Assembly (NCBI RefSeq): GCF_010748935.1 | Contig: NZ_CP048796.1 | Coordinates: 2,855,001-2,919,000 of the forward strand | Direction: 5' to 3' | DNA from: Providencia vermicola | Lineage (GTDB): Bacteria > Pseudomonadota > Gammaproteobacteria > Enterobacterales > Enterobacteriaceae | Length of the DNA stretch: 64,000 nt | Shown: positions 56,584-64,000 of the stretch, in pieces | Position numbering within the stretch: position 1 is the stretch's first letter | Layout of the letters: each line of letters opens with the position of its first letter | The notes under the pieces: model-generated | Database searches by the model: none | What the model saw: only the letters and a program-made list of their open reading frames with translations | Told to the model about the DNA's origin: nothing | Position numbers and translations under genes: made by a program

Positions 56584-58933
56584 TCGCTTTCATCATCATT
56601 ACTTAGCAGATATCTCACTGCTATACGTGATGTTTTATCCCCTATTTGTTATCGCTCAATCCGATATCACCTCTACGACAGTGGAATATGTGTTCAATGA
56701 CACAACGCCATTATCAGGTACCGAACTGTATCTTGAAGTCACAATTAACCAAACTCATTTTGGTATTGCTCGTTTTGGCTACGATAATGATCGGCTGTGT
56801 ACCACGACAGAAACACTGAAACAACTGCGTTTCAAAGCAATAAAAACGCATGCTAAGACTATTTGCTTGGATGAATTAACCGGCCTTAGCTACCACTATG
56901 ATCCCAACCAACAAGCCGTTGCAATTCATTCTCCTCTTTCATTATTAGAACTCGGCTCGACAACAATCGAACTTATCCCATCGGAACAAGTGCAGGCAAA
57001 ATCCTCCTCTGGTGCTTTACTCAACTATGATTTACGTGTTGTAAAAAATAAAACCACTGCATTAAGTAGCTTTTCAGAATTGAGATTATTTAATCAACAA
57101 GGCTTATTTAGTACGACACAACAAACCCAAAACACGTTTGGGCACAGCGAGTTCAGCCAACCTTTTATTCGTTTAGACACAACTTGGCGTTCTTCTTTTG
57201 AAGATAAAAAACTATTTTTAAATATCGGCGATACCATAACTCGTTCACTAACTTGGTCACGAGCAACTCGGATAGCAGGGCTACAAATAGCGACTGACTT
57301 TTCTTTGCAGCCTTATATTCCAACCGCCCCGTTAATCGCTTTTTATGGCTCCGCCACACTTCCTTCAAATGTTGAGTTATATATTGATGGTATCAAACGC
57401 TATAGCGGTGAAGTTCCTATAGGTCATTTTACCTTGAACAGTTTGCCGAGCGTTAATGGAGAGGGAAATGCACAAATCATCCTGACTGATTCTCTAGGTA
57501 GAGCAAACGTGCAAAACATTTCATTCTATAATGACCAAACATTACTACGTGAAGGCATTTTTGATTGGTCCACTGAATTTGGTGTCGTACGCGAAAATTA
57601 TGCCCTCCGATCTTTTGACTATGCCAATTCACCGATTGCAAGTACCACATTGCGTTATGGTATGAATAATCACTTCACTGCAAGTGCCCATTCTGAATTA
57701 ACAACTGATTTAATCAATTTAGGTATTGAAGGTGATTGGATCCCAAAAATGGGAGGCGGCACAATCTCAACGGCTGTTGCCGTAAGCTCTGATTTAAATA
57801 GCCAAGGCTGGCTTTATTATGCAAGTTACTATTGGTCAAATAATCACTTTAATTTCGGGGCATCCGCCACCACTACCACCTCTAAATATCAAGATATTGC
57901 CGCAACCTATTCATCCCCACCCTATGCATTTAACGGTAATACCACTATAGGTTATCACTTTGAAACCCTTGGCAATATTAATCTATCCTATTTAGGTTTT
58001 CGTCCTCAGCATGATCATGCCATTCATTATTTAGGAGTGAGTTGGTATAAATCCCTCGGTGATAATCTATATCTTAGCGCCAGCATGAATAAAAAACTCA
58101 ATGATGATAAAGAAAGCCTTTTTTATCTTGCCGCGACTCTGCTATTTGAAAATAACAAGAGTATCCGCATGACTAGCCAACACAATAAAGATGGATTCTT
58201 GCATCAAATTAATGCCAATAAATCGATCACTAACGAAGGTGGATTAGGTTGGGATATAACCGCAAGTAAACAAGGTGATGAAAGCCATCATCAAATAGAT
58301 ATTCGTTATCTTACCGATAAAATAGATGTCAGCGCGGGTATGAATAAAATAAACCAAATGAATTCACAATATCTTGGCGCGAGTGGCGCTATAGCAACTA
58401 TCGGTAATGGTTTATTTATTTCAAAATCCATCATGAACAGTTTTGCTATCGTTTCAACTAACGGTATCAGCCATATTCCAATTAAATTAGAAAACTCTAT
58501 TGTTGGTATTACTGATGATGACGGGTTACTGTTAATACCGTCACTCAATAGTTATCAAAAAAATATTCTAGCTTTAGATTCCACAGACCTTCCAGCCAAT
58601 ATACAGGTCAAGCAATCGAGTATACAAGTCATACCTAAATACCATTCCGGTGTTTTCGCAACATTTGAACTATTAAAAACACATTCCGCACTCGTTATTC
58701 TTTCAGATGCTGAAGGAAGACTGTTGCCCGCAGGTAGCCTAGTTCAATTAAATGATCAAAAAGAAAATCTAATCACAATTGGATACGATGGAATGGCTTA
58801 TTTCGATACATTACAAGAAAGCAATACGCTTTTCATTAATTACGGTAAAGAGCAATGTAGCCTCACTTTCCACTATCCCAAAACGGAGGAACTTATTCCT
58901 CAAATTGGGCCATTACGCTGCCATTCAGAGTAA
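56555..58933 (+). CDS. Archaic (Csu-type) pilus outer-membrane usher
   Basis: This 792-residue usher is at typical length for CsuD-like proteins. After a hydrophobic leader (about 17-34) comes the N-terminal chaperone-binding domain with ELYLEVTINQTHFGIARFGY. The 24-strand barrel spans roughly 150-640 and includes GDTITRSLTWSRATRIAGLQ, YIDGIKRYSGEVPIGHFTLN and the LPSVNGEGNAQIILTDSLGR stretch. C-terminal domains end in a Cys-containing tail (about 640-792). It exports and assembles the pilus. The start overlaps the chaperone gene. Confidence 0.9.
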   Translation: MVSDNPTPSNRFHHHYLADISLLYVMFYPLFVIAQSDITSTTVEYVFNDTTPLSGTELYLEVTINQTHFGIARFGYDNDRLCTTTETLKQLRFKAIKTHAKTICLDELTGLSYHYDPNQQAVAIHSPLSLLELGSTTIELIPSEQVQAKSSSGALLNYDLRVVKNKTTALSSFSELRLFNQQGLFSTTQQTQNTFGHSEFSQPFIRLDTTWRSSFEDKKLFLNIGDTITRSLTWSRATRIAGLQIATDFSLQPYIPTAPLIAFYGSATLPSNVELYIDGIKRYSGEVPIGHFTLNSLPSVNGEGNAQIILTDSLGRANVQNISFYNDQTLLREGIFDWSTEFGVVRENYALRSFDYANSPIASTTLRYGMNNHFTASAHSELTTDLINLGIEGDWIPKMGGGTISTAVAVSSDLNSQGWLYYASYYWSNNHFNFGASATTTTSKYQDIAATYSSPPYAFNGNTTIGYHFETLGNINLSYLGFRPQHDHAIHYLGVSWYKSLGDNLYLSASMNKKLNDDKESLFYLAATLLFENNKSIRMTSQHNKDGFLHQINANKSITNEGGLGWDITASKQGDESHHQIDIRYLTDKIDVSAGMNKINQMNSQYLGASGAIATIGNGLFISKSIMNSFAIVSTNGISHIPIKLENSIVGITDDDGLLLIPSLNSYQKNILALDSTDLPANIQVKQSSIQVIPKYHSGVFATFELLKTHSALVILSDAEGRLLPAGSLVQLNDQKENLITIGYDGMAYFDTLQESNTLFINYGKEQCSLTFHYPKTEELIPQIGPLRCHSE

Positions 58934-58987
58934 GTATCCTAATACTTACTCACTATATTCAATCACAAATTGAATAGGAGATAAAAA

Positions 58988-59977
58988 ATGTTAACTCTTC
59001 ATAGAAAATATAAAATATCTTGCATTGTTTTTTTCTTATCTCTGTCTTTAAATTTACCTCGTCACGCTTATAGCCTAGCTTGCTCCATTTCAAATATTAG
59101 CACATTGAATTTTGGTCACATAATGCCTTTAACGAATAACGTGGCAACCACCTCTTTGACCTTTAATTATAGCTGTACTAAAGAAACTCTCGAAACACTT
59201 GTTGGTGCCACACTTTGTTTAAATATTGGTATCTCCAGCGTTTCTGGACAAATTACCTCTCGCCAAATGTTACCAGTTGGATTAAATAGTCCCATTAATT
59301 ATCAGCTCTATCAAAATGCAAATCATAGTCTAATCTGGGGGAGTCAACATATTTCTGGCTCCAGTCCAATTATGATTAAATTAAGCTTAAACCAAGGACT
59401 AACACCTGCGACTGGTTCAGTGACTATTTACGCTCAACTATCAGTTAATCAATCAAGTGTTATTCCTGCAACTTATATTGACACTTATACCTCACTAACA
59501 GCCACCTCAACCTTAAATCTTGGTATCCTTAGTACGCCTAATAGCTGTGGTTCAATTGTTGGCCCTAGTTTTCCTTTTGTCGTAACCGCAACAATTACTG
59601 ATCAATGCCTAGTATCAAGTAATGGAGACATTAATATTGGCAGTGTACAGAGCTCAACAAATAATGCAGCGGCTAGTGGCCATATTTCGGTCACTTGTAC
59701 AAATACAACACCGTTTAGTATCGGACTCTTACCCTCAAATAATAATTTACAAGGTTCAGGGGTGTTACAAAGTATTTCGACTACTGAAAAAATCCCTTAT
59801 CAATTAAGCTCAACACCGGGGTTAAATGGCGCAACGTGGGGAAATAATCCTTTAAATTTAATTACCGATATTGGCTCGGGGATCACTAAAGACTACCCGG
59901 TTTATGTCACGGTACCATCAACAAATTATCCTCCAGGCAGTTATAGCGATACCGTCACTATTAATGTAACCTATTAA
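58988..59977 (+). CDS. Two-domain spore coat U tip adhesin (CsuE-like)
   Basis: This 329-residue protein has a signal peptide (about 1-29) and two SCPU domains. Domain 1 (about 30-175) starts ACSISNISTLNFGHI and is divergent, as expected for an adhesive tip domain. Domain 2 (about 195-329) starts QCLVSSNGDINIGSV and closely resembles the pilin at 55311, ending YSDTVTINVTY. In Acinetobacter Csu pili the two-domain CsuE forms the tip with hydrophobic loops that bind abiotic surfaces; a similar role is inferred here. It is last in the operon, 54 bp after the usher. Confidence 0.87.
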   Translation: MLTLHRKYKISCIVFFLSLSLNLPRHAYSLACSISNISTLNFGHIMPLTNNVATTSLTFNYSCTKETLETLVGATLCLNIGISSVSGQITSRQMLPVGLNSPINYQLYQNANHSLIWGSQHISGSSPIMIKLSLNQGLTPATGSVTIYAQLSVNQSSVIPATYIDTYTSLTATSTLNLGILSTPNSCGSIVGPSFPFVVTATITDQCLVSSNGDINIGSVQSSTNNAAASGHISVTCTNTTPFSIGLLPSNNNLQGSGVLQSISTTEKIPYQLSSTPGLNGATWGNNPLNLITDIGSGITKDYPVYVTVPSTNYPPGSYSDTVTINVTY

Positions 59978-61070
59978 AATACCAGAGAATCATTAGCGTA
60001 TTTTGCGTCACCCTGATAAGAAAAAACCGTTCCCAAAGGTTATTCTCAAGTAATTTGTTACTTAATACACATAGATTTTTTCTAATATTTTCGCTCTTGG
60101 TTGGAAAAAATTAATATTATGAGAATTGAATAATAATTGAATGATAATTAGCCTTGTTGGTATCATATTGCGATTTGTGGGATGCGCAAGCAAGCCGGAA
60201 TTTGATAATACATAATCTAATTATCCGGCAATTGGCTTATTTATTATCAAAACGGTCATTACAAGGGGAGCTTCTTAGCAATCATTGCATTGTTGCGAAA
60301 GAAGAGCAGCGTTTGGCGGGCGCTCACTTTTTTATGCGTACATTGAATGGATAATTAACCGCTATTTTTCGTAGTCGGTATGAGTATTTTTTATATCCCA
60401 TTTAACTTTTATAACCGTGTCGTTTTGCTGCATCAAGCAGCAAAGATTTTTTCAAGGTTAACAAAGGTATTACTCTTCAGAGTTATCAGTCATATGAAGA
60501 TGACTGATTCAATAGCCCTAGTTTAGAAACATTAGTCACTCTCCCATTAAAACATTTTATGGGAATACAATATCAAGTAATCATAAACAATCGATTGCTT
60601 AGTGTATTAACTCCTGATAAACGCTGAGGCTAATATTCCTGAATCTGTAGGCGATCAGTGTGATTGAAAACTAAGTAATATAACGCTTGAAATTAAGTTA
60701 AAATATCCATCAAGAATAGAACTATTCATTTCAAAAAATGCTTTCGCTATTCGATTATCGACCGCAATACTGTTTGGCTGTGGCTCAAAACCAATCGCTC
60801 TACCTACTGAGCTGACAATCCGATAAATTTATTTAATCTCTCTCATTTAGCAGAATCCACATTATTCTGCTATTTTATTTATATAATTAAATTTTGGTTA
60901 TTGATGTTAATTTGGTGTTATCTTTGGATTAAGATATCACCACTCTACTTACAATCAGTTAAGTTTTCCTTACACTGACTGAGATTTGTGTCACAATATT
61001 TATGCAAACACTGTCACACAACTAAAAATATACTGTGACCGCACTAACCAACCTCTTTGGATAAATACCG
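59978..61070. other. Degraded region between the pilus cluster and cycA
   Basis: These 1,093 bp contain no intact gene. A 66-codon plus-strand frame at 60154-60354 reads like the C-terminal end of a lost gene but is unassigned. A transposase remnant is at 60655-60830. The last 200 bp, AT-rich, should hold the cycA promoter; I see no clean consensus there. Confidence 0.5.
60655..60830 (-). pseudogene. Degenerate IS3-family transposase (OrfB) remnant
   Basis: On the minus strand a frame of about 55 codons includes GRAIGFEPQPNSIAVDNRIA followed by KAFFEMN. This resembles the conserved OrfB integrase segment with the pattern A-x-x-[LI]-G-[FL]-E-P...S-N-G-[MI]-A-[EK]-[AS]-F. The catalytic DDE set is incomplete and similarity fades after FEMN. 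No inverted repeats or target duplication are visible. Short similarity makes this tentative. Confidence 0.4.
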
Positions 61071-62474
61071 ATGGAAGAAAATCAATCCACAACATCAACA
61101 CGCTCGTCTGCTGATCGGCAACAGCTAAAACGTAGCCTGAGTAACCGCCATATCCAACTTATCGCTATCGGTGGCGCGATCGGAACTGGGCTATTCATGG
61201 GTTCTGGGAAAACCATTTCACTCGCGGGCCCTTCAATCATATTTGTCTATATGATTATTGGCTTCATTCTCTTCTTTGTCATGCGAGCCATGGGCGAATT
61301 ATTACTTTCCAACCTCAATTACAAATCCTTTAGTGATTTTTCATCCGACCTCATTGGTCCTTGGGCTGGCTTTTTTGTCGGCTGGACTTATTGGTTTTGT
61401 TGGGTCATTACAGGTATTGCCGATATTGTCGCCATTACATCCTATGTCAGTTTTTGGGTCCCCGATTTTCCTGAATGGGTGACCTCTTTTATTTGCGTTG
61501 TCGTTCTATTAACGCTGAATTTAGTGTCTGTCAGGCTATTTGGTGAACTCGAATTCTGGTTTGCCATGATCAAGATTGTTGCCATTGTCACGCTCATCGC
61601 CGTTGGTGGCACTTTAATCGCCATGAACTTTCAATCACCGGCAGGTCATACTGCATCATTAAGTAATATTTGGAATGATGGCGGCATGTTCCCGATGGGA
61701 ATGAGTGGCTTTTTCGCGGGCTTCCAAATCGCCATTTTTGCCTTTGTAGGAATAGAATTGGTCGGCACTGCCGCAGCAGAAACCCGTGATCCTGAGAAAT
61801 CTCTGCCAAAAGCAATTAATGCTATTCCTTTTAGGATCATTACCTTTTATGTGTTATCGCTGATTGTGATTATGGCGGTAACGCCATGGCGCACAATTTT
61901 AGCGGATAAAAGCCCATTTGTTGAAATGTTTGTATTGATTAGCTTACCGGCAGCTGCGAGTATTGTTAACTTTGTTGTACTGACATCGGCAGCCTCTTCG
62001 GCTAATAGTGGCGTCTTTTCAACCAGCCGCATGCTATTTGGCCTATCAAAAGAAGGCGATGCACCAAAACAGTTTAGTCGTTTATCAAAAAAAGCTGTTC
62101 CAGCCACGGGACTGATCTTTACCTGTATTTGTCTCAGCTTTGGTATCGTACTGATCTATTTTATTCCTGATATCATGCATGCTTTTACATTAGTCACGAC
62201 TGTATCAGCGATCCTATTTATGTTTATCTGGAGTATGATCTTATACAGTTACCTCAAATTTAGAAAACATCGCCCACAGCTTCATAAAGCTTCACTTTAT
62301 AAAATGCCTGCGGGTATTGTGATGTCTTGGATTTGTTTGGCTTTCTTCGCATTTATGGTAGTGCTACTAGCATTTCAACATGATACAAGACAAGCACTGA
62401 TCGCGACTCCTGTCTGGTTTATCATTCTATTAATTGGTTACCAAGTCGTTAAACGCCGTAAGAAAACGCATTAA
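61071..62474 (+). CDS. cycA: D-serine/D-alanine/glycine permease
   Basis: This 467-residue amino-acid/proton symporter of the APC superfamily is very close to E. coli CycA. NRHIQLIAIGGAIGTGLFMG with SGKTISLAGPSIIFVYMIIG (about 24-63) is the first helix pair, and GFFAGFQIAIFAFVGIELVG and VLTSAASSANSGVFSTSRML are the later substrate and family signatures. About 12 membrane helices are expected. It takes up glycine, D-alanine, D-serine and the antibiotic D-cycloserine. It stands alone with a strong terminator 54 bp downstream. Confidence 0.94.
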   Translation: MEENQSTTSTRSSADRQQLKRSLSNRHIQLIAIGGAIGTGLFMGSGKTISLAGPSIIFVYMIIGFILFFVMRAMGELLLSNLNYKSFSDFSSDLIGPWAGFFVGWTYWFCWVITGIADIVAITSYVSFWVPDFPEWVTSFICVVVLLTLNLVSVRLFGELEFWFAMIKIVAIVTLIAVGGTLIAMNFQSPAGHTASLSNIWNDGGMFPMGMSGFFAGFQIAIFAFVGIELVGTAAAETRDPEKSLPKAINAIPFRIITFYVLSLIVIMAVTPWRTILADKSPFVEMFVLISLPAAASIVNFVVLTSAASSANSGVFSTSRMLFGLSKEGDAPKQFSRLSKKAVPATGLIFTCICLSFGIVLIYFIPDIMHAFTLVTTVSAILFMFIWSMILYSYLKFRKHRPQLHKASLYKMPAGIVMSWICLAFFAFMVVLLAFQHDTRQALIATPVWFIILLIGYQVVKRRKKTH

Positions 62475-62891
62475 AGACCAGATAGTAAAGCGCTACTATA
62501 AAATTGAATATGTTATTCAAATAGCTTAAAAGGCCTGAATTCAAGACACTCCTGAACTCAGGCCTTTTAACTTTTATCGACTTCGTAATACCTTATGCAT
62601 TCATACCTATAGCCTATCGATATGGCTATTTCTGAACCAAATATCATCAGCTCAATCTTCTTCATCTGTGCTAGTACATTTTCAATGCACTTTTTCCTAA
62701 CCGTACAAGCACCTTTTATTAATGCCGCCGTTTACTTAAGTTAGTGTAGAGAATAAATATCGACAGATTATTAAGCAGTTGAGCTGTTATTTATTAATTT
62801 ATTTTGGTATTACATTGAAAGAGATAAGTCATAAACATGATCGTAAAGTTCACTTTATGTCTAATGAGCAACGTTAAATTAAAGGTAAAAA
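62475..62891. other. Gap between cycA and the GST-like gene
   Basis: These 417 bp hold the cycA terminator (62528-62568) and an otherwise AT-rich stretch with stop codons in all frames. AAAGGTAAAAA precedes the next ATG. Confidence 0.5.
62528..62568 (+). terminator. Strong terminator of cycA
   Basis: AAAAGGCCTGA (62528-62538) pairs perfectly with TCAGGCCTTTT (62558-62568). The T-rich AACTTTT follows. The A-tract on the 5' side makes it potentially active in both directions. Confidence 0.88.
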
Positions 62892-63638
62892 ATGACAAAT
62901 TTATCCGCATTGACTATTTTTCATGATCCTACCTCAGAGCCAAGTAGAGCAGTTCACTGGCTTTGTATTGAGGCTAATATTCCCATCGATATCAAATACA
63001 CGTGGTTGACGCGAGGAGAACATCTTTCTAAGGCGTTTTTAGCCGTCAATCCGTTGCATCAGATACCCGCAATGCAGCACAACGACTTTTGCCTTTCCGA
63101 AGCAACGGCAATCATGAACTACCTTACCGATATTCACGGTTGTAGTGATAAATGGTTTGGAGCGAACCATAGATCTAAGGCTGTCATCAATAAACATTTA
63201 TCTTGGTATCATACGAATCTTCGTAAAATTTCAACATTGGAATATTTTCTTCCCGTACTATTAATGCCTGCATATCTCGGGATAGCAAAACCCTCAGCAA
63301 TTGAGATTGAAGCTAAATTAAATGCACTTCATGCTATGTTTAAAAATTTAGATTTTCTGCTTGAAGGCAAAGATTTCTTATCTGGAAATGATATTTCCGC
63401 CGCAGATTTACTCTATGCTTGCGATATTTTTGCTTTAAGGATTGACCCCAATTTTAAGCAAATAATAGAAAGATACCCTAATATCTGTGGCTGGTTAACA
63501 AAGCTCGAGTCAAGGCCAAGTTATAGGCTTTCACATAAAGCATGGGATTACATTGTTCCACAAATACTGGCACTAAACGGGGGTTCTAAAGGGTCTCCAG
63601 CGTGGATAGCTGATACTTGTGAACAAGTCATCGGGTAA
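62892..63638 (+). CDS. Glutathione S-transferase-like protein
   Basis: This 248-residue soluble protein has a thioredoxin-like N-terminal domain (about 5-85). It begins LTIFHDPTSEPSRAVHWL, with a Ser where theta-class GSTs have their catalytic Ser, and continues VNPLHQIPAM with the cis-Pro and LSEATAIMNYL as the gamma-Glu-binding segment. The C-terminal helical domain (about 95-225) includes FLSGNDISAADLLYACDI, the conserved N-capping motif. A role in conjugating or reducing small electrophiles with glutathione is likely but the substrate is unknown. It stands alone. Confidence 0.85.
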   Translation: MTNLSALTIFHDPTSEPSRAVHWLCIEANIPIDIKYTWLTRGEHLSKAFLAVNPLHQIPAMQHNDFCLSEATAIMNYLTDIHGCSDKWFGANHRSKAVINKHLSWYHTNLRKISTLEYFLPVLLMPAYLGIAKPSAIEIEAKLNALHAMFKNLDFLLEGKDFLSGNDISAADLLYACDIFALRIDPNFKQIIERYPNICGWLTKLESRPSYRLSHKAWDYIVPQILALNGGSKGSPAWIADTCEQVIG

Positions 63639-63828
63639 CAAAAGCGGATAAGCGGTTTAGACAAGTCTAAAGGAAACAAACTGAGCGCCTTACTCAAAGT
63701 TGATTATTTTTACCATCACTTGCGGTGAATAAACATCCCCACAAGCTCAGATTTGAATGCTCAAAAAATAAGGCTATACAAAATAAAATCAATGAACAAT
63801 ATTCAATAGTCATTTTCTATTTGCTCAT

Positions 63829-63866
63829 AAAAAACCCCCAGCAGTTGATTACCCAACTACTGGGGG
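63829..63866 (-). terminator. Terminator of putP
   Basis: CCCCCAGCAGTTG (63835-63847) pairs with CAACTACTGGGGG (63854-63866), 13 bp with one mismatch or wobble, followed on the minus strand by TTTTTT (63834-63829). It lies 16 bp after the putP stop. Confidence 0.9.
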
Positions 63867-63882
63867 GACTTTATTTTATAAA

Positions 63883-64000
63883 TTACTTCGTTTTATATTC
63901 CGCCTCAGCTTGTTCGAAACGCGCCTGAGCAGCAGCACTTGGTGCCTTTGTTAATAGGCTAACAAGGACAATTGCAATAGTCGCAAGAATAAAGCCAGGA
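63883..64000 (-). CDS. putP: Sodium/proline symporter, C-terminal end (5' part outside the window)
   Basis: Only the last 39 codons are visible, because the gene runs off the right edge. The frame reads a membrane-helix end PGFILATIAIVLVSLLTKAP, then the tail SAAAQARFEQAEAEYKTK, which fits the C-terminus of PutP (GFxLATIxIVxxSLLxKAPSAA). PutP is the Na+/proline uptake permease of the SSS family. The call rests on a short segment, but the pattern is distinctive. Confidence 0.75.
   Translation of the reverse strand, partial: PGFILATIAIVLVSLLTKAPSAAAQARFEQAEAEYKTK

Noticed and set aside
60154-60354. 66-codon plus-strand frame after the pilus cluster
   Set aside because: It reads like a protein tail but has no usable start or family match; kept only as a comment on the region.

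Overview
The window reads as a chromosome segment of a low-GC enteric gammaproteobacterium. The protein sequences and the single block joining fli, flg, flh, che, mot and flhDC genes fit the Morganellaceae, most likely Providencia or a close relative. That assignment is inferred from protein similarity and gene order; there is no rRNA in the window to settle it.

Layout. 1-4 kb: the end of a GH18 (chitinase-like) gene, a small secreted unknown, and the 2-keto-3-deoxygluconate module (kdgR divergent from kdgK-eda). 4-22.5 kb: fliA, fliC, fliDST, a second peptide deformylase, a short trimeric autotransporter, fliE, and the fliFGHIJK and fliLMNOPQR export/basal-body genes. 22.5-24.3 kb: an intergenic island between fliR and flgL with a 17-repeat type I-F CRISPR array and no cas genes. 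24.4-36.5 kb: flgKL, flgBCDEFGHIJ, flgA and flgMN. 37-53.4 kb: flhBA, a zinc-ribbon unknown, and the chemotaxis and motor genes down to the master regulator flhDC. 55.3-60 kb: a four-gene archaic (Csu-type, spore-coat-U) chaperone-usher pilus cluster. 60-64 kb: degraded sequence, cycA, a GST-like gene and the end of putP.

The flagellar genes form a readable cascade. flhDC lies at one end, candidate FlhDC boxes sit upstream of flgA/flgB and flhB, and well-formed sigma-28 promoters (TAAA/TAAG-N15-NCCGATAN) sit before fliC, fliD, flgK, flgM, motA and the first chemoreceptor gene. FliA and FlgM are both encoded here. flhE and fliZ are absent from their usual places.

The most unusual element is at 22805-22880, beside the CRISPR array. 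It looks like a minimal crRNA gene on the minus strand: a degenerate repeat whose hairpin is kept by changes on both arms, an intact 5' handle, a 20-nt pseudo-spacer instead of 32, and a second near-complete repeat. The pseudo-spacer matches 18 of 20 bases of a site about 165 bp away (22648-22667). The mismatches fall at position 6, which is normally unpaired in type I R-loops, and at position 20, and the site has a correct type I-F CC PAM. The matched site lies over the -35 and spacer of a sigma-70-like promoter. This resembles the CreA/CreR class of regulatory crRNA-like RNAs (Cascade-guided repression, as in CreTA toxin-antitoxin pairs). It would need a type I-F Cascade encoded elsewhere in the genome.
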